Notes: generated from the letters alone by a model not told the origin. A DNA stretch of 64,000 nt from Synaphobranchus kaupii (GCA_029718625.1 CM056383.1:69555893-69619892), one strand, 5' to 3'. Numbered from the stretch's first letter, positions 1-13,065 are shown. Numbers and translations: made by a program.

Positions 1-589
1 ATATCCCGCTCTCGGTTTATTCTTTATAAGTGCATTTAATCCGTTTTATGGAAATTGGGAAATTGATTTAAATGCTAACATATGCGCGGTACACACACAC
101 ATTAAACCCGAGTGTGAAAAGTACAATTAAACAGATTGTGTGGCGGGTTTGTCACTGCAGGCTATGGAGAGAGAAAAATAGATGCACTCTCGCTGCCCTC
201 GTTACTAAGCGGAGGAGGATCTGGCTCTTGGTAACGGGCGACATAATGTTTTTCCACAGACAAAATGTAGTTAGCTCTCTGCAACACTGAGGGCCCATGG
301 TTAAACATAGAAATACCTCCCTGACTGCCCAACGTCTCTGACCTCGAGCGGTCTGGATTTTGGAAAGCCGAGCAGTACACAGCACTGTTTGAATTCCAGT
401 GCTTAGGTTGAGACTATTTCTTAGCCATAGAAACAGTCGTTGGCTTACTACAGTTTTTATGTTGTGCTTTGGAAGAGGCCTATCCATTAACACCAGTACT
501 GCAGTTGGTCAAATCCTTTGAAGGATGTGATTTAACTGTAAATGCATCCTGCGGTACAGTTTGTGTGTTCCAGTGTGATGGCCGCGTAG

Positions 590-870
590 TGCCGTGGGAC
601 CCTGCCGGGCAATGAGTTTCATCCTGCCGTCGATCGCCCCGGCTCGGCCCCGCCCGGCCCCGCCCCAGCCACCCGCTGACAGCTGGCGCACGCAGCCCGC
701 GGCAGGTCCATTTCCCCGCCGTGTCTGAGAGACGGCGGATACGCTAGCAGCCGGTTAGCGCGAATGCTTGCGGGAGAGAGGAGGCAGCGGCTGAACTGTC
801 CGGCTCCTGTCACAGACGGGGAATATGGCCGCAGGCTGCGAGACGGCCTTGAGCGTCACGCTCTGCTCAT
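590..870. promoter_or_regulatory. CpG-dense, GC-box-rich patch; possible promoter
   Basis: By eye this is much richer in CpG than its flanks and carries GC-box-like strings (ccccgcccggccccgcccc near 647-665). At 824 an ATG in a good Kozak context (A at -3, G at +4) opens a 29-codon frame starting MAAGCE that stops at a TAG near 911. It could be an internal or antisense promoter, an intronic CpG island, or simply GC-rich sequence. There is no transcript evidence. Confidence 0.35.
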
Positions 871-934
871 CGCTCTCCTTATTTAACAGTTCTTTAGGCG
901 AAGAAGCAAAATAGTGTCCTGAGAGGTACGAAAG

Positions 935-1142
935 CCTGGGATAGCGGTGGCCTGGGATAGCGGTGACCTGGGATAGCGGTGACCTGGGATAGCGGTGACC
1001 TGGGATAGCGGTGACCTGGGATAGCGGTGACCTGGGATAGCGGTGGTCTGGGATAGCGGTGGTCTGGGATAGCGGTTGTCTGGGTTAGCGGTGGTCTGGG
1101 ATAGCGGTGGTCTGGGTTAGTGGTGGTCTGGGTTAGCGGTGG
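935..1142. repeat. Minisatellite, 16-bp unit
   Basis: About 13 head-to-tail copies of a unit like cctgggatagcggtga, drifting to tctgggatagcggtgg on the right. Non-coding. Confidence 0.9.
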
Positions 1143-1445
1143 ATTTGCTGCGTAGCATCGAACGGACTTTAGATCCTCACCTCATTAAGGACCTCTCATC
1201 CAATATGTGTGCAATAAACAAAAGAGGAACATGCATACCACACATACAGTACCTCCTTCCAGACTACCTGTGGCTCTCCAGCATGCACTATGAACAACGA
1301 ATCAAGTACAAGCTGGCAAACATGGGCACATAAGCCAGGGGTTTTCTTTCTTTTACAAAAAGGAGGAGATAATTATATACCGTATATCAGGTTCAGCAAA
1401 CTGCATCTTTTTAGAGTGGAGAAGGGAATTAGGCTAAAACAAGCA

Positions 1446-1680
1446 GTGGGAACTAATGAATCATCTTGCACTGGGATCTAATGAATCATCTTGCAGTGGG
1501 ATCTAATGAATCATCTTGCACTGGGATCTAATGAATCATCTTGCAGTGGGATCTAATGAATCGTCTTGCACTGGGATCTAATGAATCGTCTTGCAGTGGT
1601 GGGTAATGAATCGTCTTGCAGTGGTGGGTAATGAATCGTCTTGCAGTGGTGGGTAATGAATCGTCTTGCAGTGGTGGGCA
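1446..1680. repeat. Minisatellite, 25-bp unit
   Basis: About nine copies of a 25-bp unit containing taatgaatcatcttgca. The right half has drifted to a variant with taatgaatcgtcttgca preceded by gtggtggg, so two sub-families sit side by side. Confidence 0.9.
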
Positions 1681-1742
1681 AGATGTCTGTGACTAAAGGG
1701 AAGAGGAAAAGATGACAGGAAGCCTGGGTGCTGCGTTCGCGG

Positions 1743-4700
1743 CAGATTGACCCCATGCCGGGCGTTCGTGTCTGCATCTCTCCCTGCTAATGGTCCGTAT
1801 CATCCTGAAGTCACACATCACCAGTGCTCAGCTACCGGGCCCGCCTACCCGCATGCAAGCGAGGCTGCTGTCGGAGGGGGCGGGGGGGGGGGGGGGGGGG
1901 GTGTCGTGGGGTTAATTGGGGGAGTGAATGAAACACGGAAGAAAGACACTTTATGATCTCCGTCTCAATTAAGAAAGGGAGGTAACACCTGCGTCCATTC
2001 AGTCTCCTCCAATCAGGAAGCGGCGCCGTTTGCGTTGTCACCACTTTTTTTTTTGTCTCTGCATAAGATGCCATTATACAAATTAATCGCTTTAATGAAC
2101 GTGTTCCGCTCGACTACTGTAGGTGCTGTAAGGCACCCAAATTGCCTGCCTGTTAGACCTTGTCAGACATCGCCACACGCTTACCCCCCCCCCCCCCATT
2201 GCTTTGAAGAGAATTCAAAAGCTGGAGGGGCTGATTTTAAATTATATATCTGCTCCTGTTAGATGCAGTTGACTTGCAACGTTCTGAGGAGCGTTTAAGT
2301 CGAAACCTCTTAAGAACACCATTTGCATTTGAAAACGCGTGTACGTATGAAAAGGCTTTGTGGGTTATTCACACGTACCTTTTCTTGACACACAGAGTAG
2401 AGCGTTTAGGGAGACCTTTTTTAAAACGGGATTTATAAAAAAATAAAAAAATTCTAAAATAAGTGACTTTCCTGGTGGGGGGTTCATAGTTAAAGTCAGG
2501 CATCAGGATACAGTGTAAGACGGAGATTTACATACATTAACACCGTTATTCCACCGCAAGAGCGTTAAAGATGGCACCGTTAAAGATGGCACCGTTTCCC
2601 GCCGCATGAGATGCGATAACGGCCCGCTTTTAATCGGCCGGATGCAGATATGCGGCCTTTAAGCGCGGCGGCCCGCGAGTCTTATCAGCCTCCTGGAGGA
2701 GGCCGGCCGGCTCTGAGCTGTCAATGCAGACGAGAGAGAGAGAGAGAGAGAGAAGCACCATGTCACAGGCTCACCGTTAGCTTAAAACGGGGCTGGAGTA
2801 TCTCCCACTTCATTAGACCCAATCACAGTCCTAATTAAAAGCCTCACCTCCTGTCACCTCCTCCTTCTCCTCCTCGAAGGATTCCCGCACCTCAGTGGTA
2901 CGCGCTCTCTCCCCTCTCTGGCCTCCCTCGAGCAGGGGGAGCAGGGGAGAGTCGCCCCGCCCGTGCGCTTCGTAAAGGCTGGGACCCGTTTCGCCCCCCA
3001 AACCCCCCCCCCCCCCCCCGGTTTAATTCACCGGGGCCCCTCGGATCGATTCGGGACGTGCCGCTGTGGGGTGCGAAGACGTGCCCTTCCAAAGCCAGAC
3101 AGCGGTAAGGACGTGAACTCCGGAAAAAAAACGGAGCTCCCGCCACCCCGGATTGCAATGGAACCGGAGCGGCGTGTTATTGTGTGCCTGGCTGCTGCGA
3201 TATACAGGGCCTTCCAGATGGTCACAGGGGAGTCTGAATTACCGTATTTTACACCCTCCCTCGCTCTCGGGGGGGGGCGCCGAGCCGCGCTCCCCATGGC
3301 AACGGCGAGCGCGCATGCCGGAGGGAAAGACGGGCGTGTTAAGGGCTCGGCGGCAGATGGCTGTGAAGGACACCCCTTAATTACTCCCCCTCCATCTTTT
3401 CACTGTTTCTCTTAATCACCTGTGGCAGCTCTACCGTTTCATTTAGACCCCTCTTTCCCCTGCGTCTGGCGGGTGTAGAGAGGACCGGGGGTCCGGGAAA
3501 GGACCGGCGGTGGAGAGGCGGCGACTTCAGGCATGCGCCACGTACAGAGATAAACACCCTGCCGAAACGCCATCCAATATCGGGCCGAGGTTGAAAATTA
3601 TCGCGCGTCCCGCGAAGGTTCCTTTAAAGACCCGAGAATGTAAATGCGAGTTGAGTAAGTACGGGGGCCGCATGTTTTATTGATAGCTTTTTCAATATTA
3701 CTGCCATATTACCATCATTTTAGTGGGAAGTATATTTCACCCGCCTGACATTTTGCACTTTCGGAGACGCCCCCCAGGTAAGGGTTTGATTGCGGCAGCT
3801 TTGGAGTCGGAGGCCCATATTGGCCCGGCTCAGTCCAGGAGGCAATAAGAACCGGGGTCTAAACAATCCGGAGGGCGATTGAATTTAAGGGGGGGATATT
3901 AAATGTTTAAATAATACATTTGGAAAAGATATGAAAGGATATTAAAATAGATTTGCCATTTATCCAGTTTCCAGGCAACATGGTCCGGAAGAGAGGGTGG
4001 AAGCTGCTGGGGGGGGGGGGGGGAGCTGAAGATGATTTAACACCCCCTCCCGCTCACAGATTTCTGCTACGCAATTAGAGAAACCTGAATGAGTTTTATC
4101 ATAACTATTTTTTTTAAAGGAAACTACTAATGCTTAAAACCCACCTCTTGAGCAAGGAGGCTGAGGGGTTAATTAGTCACAGTGTAGTGGTTCAGTCGTA
4201 CGACGGTCTCCATGTTCTCATGACCATCCCTGGCTGACAGTCCCTCCAAATCCTGCACCCTTGCGGATCGTCTGAAGCGGTCGGGCTCGTGTTCCGTCCG
4301 AAACGGACCGGGCCTCCGCGGGGGGTTTCTCTCCGTCGCTTAAACGCCTCGTTAAAGGTTGGTTGGCCCGTTGCGCTCGGCCGCTACGTGCGCAGCTCTC
4401 ACTGTCTTTAAGAGCCGAGCCGAGCTTCCCTGAGTCCGACCGCACTTTTAATTCTCCTGATAGTTCTATCGATCGTGTGACCTCCGCGCTGCCGACCGGC
4501 CCAAATTACAGAGAATGCTGATGTACGGCCGTGCGCGGGATAAGTGAGTGATTGTGGGGGTGGGTGGGGTGGTGGAGGTGGGGAGGGAAGTGCGCTGATG
4601 GGTTGTCATAAATTTGCTCTTAATGTAACCTGCAGCTCTGAGCACAACAGCAGTGCGATTCACCCTGGATGAGAGCAGGCCAGCGCTTCCAGGGAGTGTG
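1743..4700. other. Non-coding stretch with poly-G/C runs
   Basis: No gene recognised. It holds poly-G at 1882-1901 and 4009-4023, poly-C at 2184-2197 and 3003-3020, a (GA)n at 2732-2753, and CpG-rich patches near 2890-3380 and 4220-4510. AT-rich segments around 3670-3740 and 3880-3960 look like possible conserved non-coding sequence, but this cannot be judged without alignment. Confidence 0.5.
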
Positions 4701-4713
4701 TAGTGTTCAACGC

Positions 4714-4880
4714 AGGGTGTGTGTGTGTGTGTGTGTGGTGTGTGGTGTGTGGTGTGTGGTGTGTGGTGTGTGGTGTGTGGTGTGTGTGTGTGTGTGTGGT
4801 GTGTGTGGTGTGTGTGTGTGGGGCATTCAGCACGGGATCTCTGTGTAGTGGTCAGACCGGAGGGGGTGTGTGTGTGTGGC
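4714..4880. repeat. GT-rich microsatellite with GGTGT interruptions
   Basis: (GT)n interrupted by a regular gtgtg-gtgtg pattern. Open frames across it give only Cys-Val runs and are not genes. Confidence 0.9.
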
Positions 4881-5117
4881 GTTCAGAGGGCGGGAGGGCC
4901 GGGATGTTCCCCCTGCTGCTGGAGTGCAGTGGGGAGTGCAAAGCCAAAAACGTCCCTTTTGTTTCATTCGGACACAAACACCACTTATGAATTCCTGTTC
5001 CTGTGTGACTGACACCTAACGAATATTTAGAACACATTACAGCAGATATACTTATTGGTGCATAAATACTCTAACTAATAAATATCATCTCATCTCACTG
5101 TGGCTATTCCTCTACAT

Positions 5118-5302
5118 CACTGGTGTTGAAATTGCGGTCCTCGAGGTCCGAGAACTGCTGGTTTTCCACCCTCCCTTTTACCTGGGAGTCCGGCGTGAAG
5201 ACAGTCTGGCCAATCAGCCAATCAGTCTGGCCGATTGTTCACTTAATTACCTGGGAGAAAGAAAATCAGGGCTGTATTTGTATTTGAGGTCCAGATTTGA
5301 CT
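5118..5302. mobile_element. Probable small non-autonomous DNA transposon (degenerate inverted ends)
   Basis: The left end (gttgaaattgcggtcctcga) and the right end (gtatttgaggtccagatttg) are imperfect inverted complements about 185 bp apart. The sequence resembles a dispersed fish repeat I know from memory. No clean target duplication was seen and the ends are approximate. Confidence 0.45.
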
Positions 5303-6074
5303 ATCCGTGCTCTTATGTACTGCCATTTCGGTGGCTAGCAGGGCAGAGACATACAGAGGAGATATGTTATGTTGCTATATCTGGCAGGGCTGAAATGTGG
5401 GCAGCTGGTTAATATTGGGCAGGCAGGGTAGCTATCAAGCTGTCCGTCTTAAATATTATGTATGGTTTATTATGGCTCTACCAAGCTACGTATTGATTTG
5501 CACTAAACATGTGAACTGCACATGAAGATAATAATACTTTGCTACCAATACCCATTTGCGGAAGTAATAAATCAACAGAGTCGATAAACATTTTAAAAAT
5601 TCAGTGGAAATCGAATTTAACCAAATTTATTTTTTATGTTGCGACTAACTACCATGACTTCAGTGTTCTATGTAATCAACAAAAGAGTTAGCAAGCCAAC
5701 CATGTTCTCATGGTCATTTGAAGGACATACCAGTTTGCTTGCAAGCTACTGATGTAACATAGCTTAATTTCATGCACTTAACTTACTGTGGCCAAAGTGC
5801 TCTTTGCAATAATAGACACTACTCACATATCTATATGCCTTTTTTGAACCTATTAAACAAACCATTAACTACTGAGCGGTTATGGACCGTTGGTGTCTGA
5901 ACTTTCACATCTCACTAACTGCTAGTTTGTAACACAACTAATGTAACTTTAACTTTTATGTTATGTCTAATAAAGCCAAGTTACTTGTATGTGATTTAGA
6001 TTGTCCCTCTCTTATGTGAAGTATATTATATTTTTGTTTCCTATCTATGTACTAGACTACACTATAATATCTTT

Positions 6075-6249
6075 CAGGGTATGAAATTAACTTTTTCACC
6101 CACTGGTCAGAGTGGCTTGTGGATTCTAAAAAATCACCAGCCACACCTTTGCAATATAACACAACTTGATTGGTTACCAGCCTAAGTGTCTGCGAGACTA
6201 AAAAAATTACCAGCATTTGGCTGGTGGCTGGTGTTAATTTCACACCCTG
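6075..6249. mobile_element. hAT-like MITE, family 'CAGGGTATGAAA', copy 1
   Basis: Starts CAGGGTATGAAATTAAC and ends GTTAATTTCACACCCTG, which are inverted complements with one extra base. A second copy lies at 26283-26478 with the same ends and body (caatataacacaac; accagcatttggctggtggc). The 8-bp flanks match weakly (atatcttt, gaagcttt). Assignment to hAT rests on the CAGGG terminus and is inferred. Confidence 0.7.
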
Positions 6250-7303
6250 GAAGCTTTATATATCACACAACTGAACAATCACCCAGTAAATATTCAAAAT
6301 ATAGTTGACATTGGTATTATTATTATTTCTTTTGTATTTGTTCTGTGATAGTTGTCTGTTCATTTAAGAGATATAAAAATGTAATCTTTACCTGCTGATG
6401 TAAAATAGGGATAAAATTGGAGAGATGGCAGGTGGGAAGCATAGTTGGTGGGTACCATAGCAACTTGCTAGGAGACCAGAAGCGAATTAGGGGGGGAAAA
6501 ATAAAAAAAATAAAAAGCTGGTGCTTTTTAAGTTCTGCTGAGCTGAAGTGGTATTTGTCTGTGGAAAATAAAAGCTAGAGGATTTCCCATTAGTGGCAAA
6601 TGGATTCCATCATTTAAAAAAATATTTTTTTGGTGGTGGTGTGGGGGGGGGGGGGGTGTACTCATTTACAATTAAAAAATGGGGTTCTTTATACAATATT
6701 TTACTTCTAAAATATGCATTTTAATGAAATTGTGAATTCTCAACCTTTACCTGAGTGGAATACAGGCCGATGGCCATTAGAGTTCTTGTGGAATTTAGTA
6801 GCCAAACCGAGAGGCCTCGTTCGTACCTTTATGACGCTTTGCAATGCAAACAGGAAAAGCCGTTTCACATCAAGGCTCTGTGACCGAGTGAAACTGAATT
6901 CTTGGGGTTCAGCGAGGTTAGGTTGCCCACAGGGAATCTAAACACCCCTTGCTGTTATTGAGACGGGGAGGGGAGGTCGGGTGGAGGGGGGCTTTGAGGT
7001 TAGTAGGTAATCCTGTTGAGGTCAGACACCCAAAGGACAACCACGCCCACCCTTAATAATAATAATGAGTAATCACCTAAATATGTATCCTCACCCTGTG
7101 TGGAGTTCAGGAGCCTGGACACATTCTCTTACCCCTGTGTCCTTTGTGTCCTCTGTAACCAGGGGTAGATACTGGCTCTCCCCGTGTGTGTGTGTGTGTG
7201 TGACCACAATTAAATACAGTGCTCCAGTGAAGGGAGGGGAAACTGGACACTTTCCCCAGTTTAGTTACGCGCATTCCAATCTCCTGCTTCTAATCTGACC
7301 GAT

Positions 7304-7306
<3 letters not shown>

Positions 7307-7363
<57 letters not shown>
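7307..7363. repeat. (AC)n microsatellite
   Basis: Pure AC dinucleotide run of about 28 units. Confidence 0.97.
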
Positions 7364-7364
<1 letters not shown>

Positions 7365-7628
7365 CATTCTGCAGCTCTGCTCATTCGGACCTGGCCTATG
7401 AGTGGCCTGGCAGCTCTGCCTGATTTTCAGGCACGCTCCCCAGAATGGTGCTTCATCTTTATCTGTTCAGTTAATATCACACTGTAAAAAATACAGTACA
7501 AGCTGTGTGCGCATGGACCGGGATGAGGGTGCAGGCCAGGCGAAGGCTATGTGTGGCAGAGGTAGAAGAAGAAGAAGAGTGATGGTGATGATGATGATGC
7601 TGATTATGTGACTGTATGTACCTGCAGG

Positions 7629-7670
7629 TCAGTGGCTGGAGAGGTGTCCCACAGGGCTCCTTATTTGGGC
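7629..7670 (+). pseudogene. Possible LINE reverse-transcriptase relic (single motif)
   Basis: A short reading reads GVPQGSLFGP, very close to the GVPQGS.LGP block of LINE reverse transcriptases. Neither side looks like reverse transcriptase, although a 138-codon frame spans 7616-8032. At most this is a tiny relic; a chance match is possible. I do not call a gene here. Confidence 0.25.
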
Positions 7671-8009
7671 CTGATGAGGAAAGCTTTCAGGTTCTGATGG
7701 TCGGAGGGAACTCTCCAGCGCCCGTTGACCAGCGGCGTTTTATTCTTATTTTGGTCTGGACCAGCTCTTCAAAAGCTCTCCATTTAATACGGTCAGGATC
7801 AGGTTTTACAGAGAAGCAAAAGCTGCCGTATCCAAAGCGTAGAGCAGAGCTGACGCGATGGTCTTTGATTCGCCAGCCCGCTGCTGGTTGTGCTTTGAGA
7901 TCAGAAGAGATGTGTTGGAACGTCGTGGGCGTTAGCGATGAGCGCCGTATTCCTGTCAGGCTCCAGTCTTTAGCCCTGCTTCAGGAATTGCTCTCAGAAA
8001 GCAGAAGGT

Positions 8010-8130
8010 TGCACATTCAAGTACTTTGGTAGGCACTGCTGTTCTACCCTTAAGCAAAGCGCTTAGCCTGACTTACTTCAGTGGAAATATGCCACACTGT
8101 ACAAATAACTGCTTGCTATCTAAGTCACGT
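8010..8130 (+). repeat. SINE-like fragment
   Basis: The text ggtaggcactgctgttctac, followed by cccttaagcaaagcgcttag and a cctgacttacttcag block, resembles a tRNA-derived SINE body I recall as widespread in ray-finned fishes. Other tail-like fragments lie at 45060-45105 (+) and 51391-51475 (-). Family name not assigned. Confidence 0.5.
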
Positions 8131-9382
8131 TTGATGACATCATCTGGTGGGCGGTTTAGGAGCACCAGTGTTGTTCATGAATACACACATGACTATAGAC
8201 TGTGAAATATCAAACAGATAGGAACACATTCTGCAGAGGATTATTGGTGCCTCTTTATTTTTGATTTATAAGGGTGGGGTGAAGGGGGGGAAAAAAAAAA
8301 AGATGAAATCCATGTACACCTCGGGATACACCGCCTTCACATGGCATAATTACAGTGTGTGATTTAGCCACCAGCCTCCCACTAGCACAGCACCTCACCT
8401 CACCGGGGCTCAAATCAATTATGTTCCAGGTTCCCCCGCGTTGGAGCAAACCTGCTGCCGTAACCCCGGTAACACGCGGCGTGATCTGAAAAACAAACAC
8501 CGAAAACGGCGTCCGTCGTTTTCCTCGGCGGACGTCTAAACGCGTAACCCCTCCTCAAATAAAACTGACTCTCCTGCCGCGGAGAGAACGCCAGACACAT
8601 TTATGACCCGAAATATCAACCGATTATTTGTTTGAATTTGTATTATTAATTGTGTGTGACGGCGTACGGGCACAGGTGAGATTAGGAGCCTTTTAGGATT
8701 TGTCGCGCTGCTTCGCCCGTGATTAACTCGCTGCGCGGGGACAATAAAAGGGCGATAATCGGGGACTGTAACGTCCTCCCGGCGCAGGTAATTTGCCTGT
8801 CTGTTTGTCCCTTCATCAAGCCTTGGACCCAATTCTCCTCGTTCTCTAATCTGCCCGGCGCTCCGGGGAAGACTCCGTTATGTGTGGAGATGATGAGCCG
8901 TTAAAAAGGGGCCTGATTGGCCTGGGAGCAAACTCGTTTAGAGCGCGGTGTTGGCGGGGAGGCGTCCGGACATCGCTGCAGTTGCTCCGTATTGTTTCGC
9001 TGTAAGGAGGGGAGGGAAGAGGAGCGAAACGGAACAATCAAACATGGCTGCTTTGGCCTCGGTGATGTGTGCTCTTGGTCGGCTCCCAGAGTCCACAGAA
9101 TACACCTTAAATCATATTATTTATTGCAGGGCGTATTGATGCACATAATGGGGGGGGGGGGGGTGAATATTAGCTCTGACCAGCTGATTGGTCAGTTGTG
9201 AATGTCAGGGCTCGTTGCTTCCTGGTCCTCGCTCGAGGACGGCACGTTTGGTTTCCGCCAGGTCCTGTATCACGTAGGCGGACGACCTGGATTTCTCCCA
9301 GTGCTGCATTTGTGTTGACTAGATCCAGGGTGTGTTACAGGGGGGAGAAAATATTTCTGTTTTCCGTTCTCCCGTTTCTGTG

Positions 9383-9387
<5 letters not shown>

Positions 9388-9420
<33 letters not shown>
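9388..9420. repeat. (CT)n microsatellite
   Basis: Short CT dinucleotide run. A poly-G run lies at 9150-9163 just upstream. Confidence 0.9.
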
Positions 9421-9422
<2 letters not shown>

Positions 9423-9717
9423 GGCCCGTGCTAGAGAGCTCTGGACTAAGATGCAAATGCTCCCCGTTCTGAAAGGCCGTCTCACAGCTTAATGGGCCTC
9501 CCTTTCCCGAGCAGGAGGGAAGAAAGCGATCTGAACGAGAGAATGAAAGAATAATCAGGAAAAATAGCTGCGGGGGCTACTGTCAGACACCTTAATCATT
9601 CTGCTCCTAATAGCAGCTCTTTTCTGTGGGCTAAAGTGCCACAGTGTTGTAATAACACCATTTCCTCCGGCTATGCCCATCAGTGGGCCATGAAGGTAGC
9701 ACTTTTGGGGTGTGTGT

Positions 9718-9747
9718 TTCTGAGTGTCTATGTGCCTGTGTGTCTGT

Positions 9748-9779
<32 letters not shown>

Positions 9780-9975
9780 TTTTTTGCGTGTTTCTGTGTG
9801 TTTTTTGCGTGTTTCTGTGTGCGTGCATGTGTGTGTGCGCGCGTGTGTGTGTGTGTTTCTGCGTGCGTGTGTGCGTGCATGTTTTGTCCGTGTGTTTACA
9901 CATGCATTTGTGTATTTGTTGGTGAGTCTGTGTTTGTGCGCGTGTGCATGCGCGTGTGTGTGTCGGCCTGACAGA
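9718..9975. repeat. GT-rich microsatellite cluster
   Basis: Interrupted (GT)n with gtgtgtttttgcgtgtttct variants. Long open frames in several phases here are Cys/Val or His/Thr repeats and are artefacts. Confidence 0.93.
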
Positions 9976-10139
9976 CGACGGCTCAGCTGGTGATATGAGG
10001 TGCGCACCCGGCCCACCGCCGGCCCACCGCCGGGTCCCCGTGCGCCCGCTGCAGCCGAGCTGCTTATTCCCGCTCCGCAGAAACAGTGAAAGAAAAATGA
10101 TTGTGGGGAAGAAAGGGAAAATGAGGGATAGTTAGTGGC

Positions 10140-12260
10140 GTGTTGGCGCTGTTTGGGTGATGAATGCGAGCGGCTTTTATTTGTGTAAGGTGCGAGAAAT
10201 ACGACGCCGTGGCCCCCTGCTCGCCTCCCCGGGGCCCCGCGTGTGATTTATAGCCAGTTTACCCGCTTCTTTATGACTGCTTATAAATAATAATAAGACT
10301 TGTCATGTACAACGGCGGAGAGTGCTGCTTCATCCTGGTCCCCTGTCCCCAGCTCTGTGTTACGGGAAAGGGGAAGAGGCCTCTAAATCACCGGTCCGTC
10401 CAGCCCCCATGCCCCCGCCCCCCTTTTTAGGGGCGTGGTGCCGTTAAACCCCCACCCCCCCCCCTCGACGCGCCCGGGTTTGGTGTTCTGCGGCTCTCCC
10501 CAGCTGTGTGAGCCCTGACCCTGTAACTAACGGCGCTACCTGTGATAAAAGCGGCCCGCTGGGCCAGGGCACTCAGCTGTGTAATGTCACCGTGTCAGTG
10601 GCAGAGCTGTCTGCGAGATACCGCCCCCCCCCCCCCCCCCTCCCCGATATTCCCTCCAACGCACTCCGCCGTTCAGCTATCAAAAGTCTGCACGTCCAAA
10701 TCGCCCCGGAACACATGTTTGCTCTTACGAGACGTTCGGCTCAGTCCTATCTGGAGCTGTAGTTCTGCGACGGCTGACATTGCACTTATCACAAAAAAAA
10801 AGGCAAGGAAGCCATGATACATAATAATGTGACGCTAGCCAGTATTAATGCATAATAAAGTTCAAATGAAACTCTAATCTGAATTTATACAAAAGAGAAT
10901 GAATGGATGTGAGAGAGTTTTAGCCAGTGGGATTGCCAGAGGCTTCATACATAGGCTAGCAGTGATAGGTAGCTTGGTAGCATTGTGGAAAATAGTGCTT
11001 AGGGAAGCAGAAGTCGACTGTGCAATGCTAATGATCTACTTTAATATTCCTGAATATTACACAAGTAGCTGAAGTGTAGCTGTATGTTTGGGTAAAGGGG
11101 CTTTATTATTAGGGTGTGGCTGGCATTAACTTGACCAAATTTTCAGCAATAAAGTGAATTTTCAGTTGAAATTCTGCGGAATGGTTTTGCAAAACTTGCC
11201 CACTCTTAAAGTCCACTGGTATTATAAAAAAAATAATTAAATAAAAAAATTTTAATACATGGAAATGCCTTGAGAAGTTGGCGGTTTACATTTTGTGTTC
11301 ACTGTGCCCCTAATAAGTATCGGGATCTGATTTGTTTGTTCGCGTTGGCTGGCCAGCTCACAATTATTGTCGACATCTGAGTACCATCACCTTGGTTACC
11401 ATTAGCCAGTCCAGTGAGCCGCCTCATCCTCAGATTATACTTCTTGTTGGGGGGGGGGGGGGGGTTTGTGAGTGATGGGGGCGCAGTATTTCACACCTCT
11501 CCGCACTCACTCACCCCGTTCGTTCGTTCGTTCCGGCGGCATTCGCTCACGTGACGTCGGCGATTATGTCACGCGACGTATCCGTTTCCGAACGGCCGGG
11601 CCAAAAGGGAAGTGTGAATTAATTGGAATTATGGGGCCTATTAGTCACCGCCGCGGGACTTGGCAGCTCTTTCTGAGCCATATGGTGCCGCCCGGCGGTC
11701 ACTGGCGTTGCCCTGTAAGGTTATGAAGCGGGTCCCATAACTCTGGGACGGACAAAGTCACCAACTGTTCCGCCGAGCCGCCGTTACTGTCCTCCCCGCT
11801 GCGCTTCTGTCGTTCGGCGCCGGTGGCTGTTTGCCGGCGGTTTAAACGGAATCCTCGCGCTCAAACCGCCGCGATTAAAGTCCACGCCTTCGCCGTTCGG
11901 TTTCTGTCCGGCTTTCTTCGTCGAGTCTCGGCCCATCGTTTTTTTGGCTGATTGTATTTTATTTTTTTTGTAAACTCTGCGCTGAGCAGGAATCCTCACG
12001 AGGCGAGCTCGCAAGGTCAAATAAAAGGTGTGAATCGGTGATGGACGTATTTAAGCGAGCACGCTCCTGAGCTCCGCCCCCACAACCCGACCTCACCTGC
12101 TGGGTCTCTGGTTATCGATCACCTGGGCGTGGATCATCGACCCGGCCGTGGAGGTCAAAGCGTTCGCGGGTCCGACGCGGGCGTTTGTGTCGAGCGCCTC
12201 GCTAAAGGAACATTTACTGCCCCGCTCTAGCGTCCACTCCACTGTAAGAGATTTACTCTT
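10140..12260. other. Non-coding stretch; no gene seen
   Basis: Contains poly-C at 10624-10640, poly-G at 11449-11464 and a CpG-rich patch from about 11500 to 12240. An AT-rich segment without recognisable repeats spans about 10800-11400. No splice-bounded coding block was recognised. Confidence 0.5.
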
Positions 12261-12436
12261 AATCAAATGGGCTTCTGCTACTCTGTATTTTAAACACAAG
12301 CGCAGTTAATATGGATTAGATGATTTGTAAGAATGGATATTGCAGTTAAACTGTACGGGGAGACGGGTGGCGTTCGGTCGGAGAGGGAATTTGATTTGGT
12401 TGCTGAGCTTGGGAGTGTGCCGTGGATAGGCAGCCC

Positions 12437-12491
12437 CACGCACACACACACACGCACACACACACACGCACACACACACACACGCACACAC
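12437..12491. repeat. (CA)n microsatellite with CG interruptions
   Basis: CA-rich run interrupted by acgc. Confidence 0.95.
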
Positions 12492-12600
12492 GGGGGCGTA
12501 TTAAAATGGAAGAAAGGCTCCGATAACCACGCATCGACAGCAGGCTATCGCACCGCCCTGCGGCAGTGGTGTACGTACGTCCCCGCTTCTCAGCCCTGAA

Positions 12601-12779
12601 CCCTTTAAGGTGTACCATCACAAATAATATGTGATTAGAATGTTCTTAACTGAACATTCTAATGCTGATGTAACAATCACTACTGGTAATTGAAAGCAAC
12701 GGAGTTCTAGAACACTGACTTAGAATTCTGAAAAAAAAAAAAAAAAAACATTCCAAAAAAACCTGCTCTTCAAATGGAA
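12601..12779. mobile_element. TTAA-class MITE, internally deleted copy
   Basis: Starts ccctttaagg and ends near ctcttcaaatgg. It shares a 50-bp core (gtgattagaatgttcttaac onward to gatgtaacaatcact) and a second block (gttctagaacactgactt) with the 397-bp copy at 32168-32564. About 220 bp between those blocks is missing here, and a run of about 18 A has arisen near the right end. The flanking TTAA is mutated. Confidence 0.75.
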
Positions 12780-13065
12780 CGCTGGTACCCCTCCCTACCT
12801 TCCTGTCCTGCACGCTGCAGCTCGGCCGCCATGGCGGATCAAACCCACTCTTCTCTGTTCAAAGGGCTGTTGGGGTTAGGGCGCAGCACAGTGCTACATT
12901 TCCTGTTTTCATTTGGGTGTCTGGGAAATTTCTCAAACATTATTTCCTGCCATCACTCTTCCTTCTCATGAGCTGTGTAGAAAAGTGTGTTCAAATAAGC
13001 TGTTTAAATAGACAAAGGAAGGACTTATCAACCGAGCACACGTGGACATGCGTACACAGACAATG

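Noticed and set aside
2963..3415. 150-codon + frame in GC-rich sequence
   Set aside because: It passes through a poly-C run, overlaps opposite-strand open frames of similar quality and has no recognisable domain; GC-rich DNA is poor in stops.
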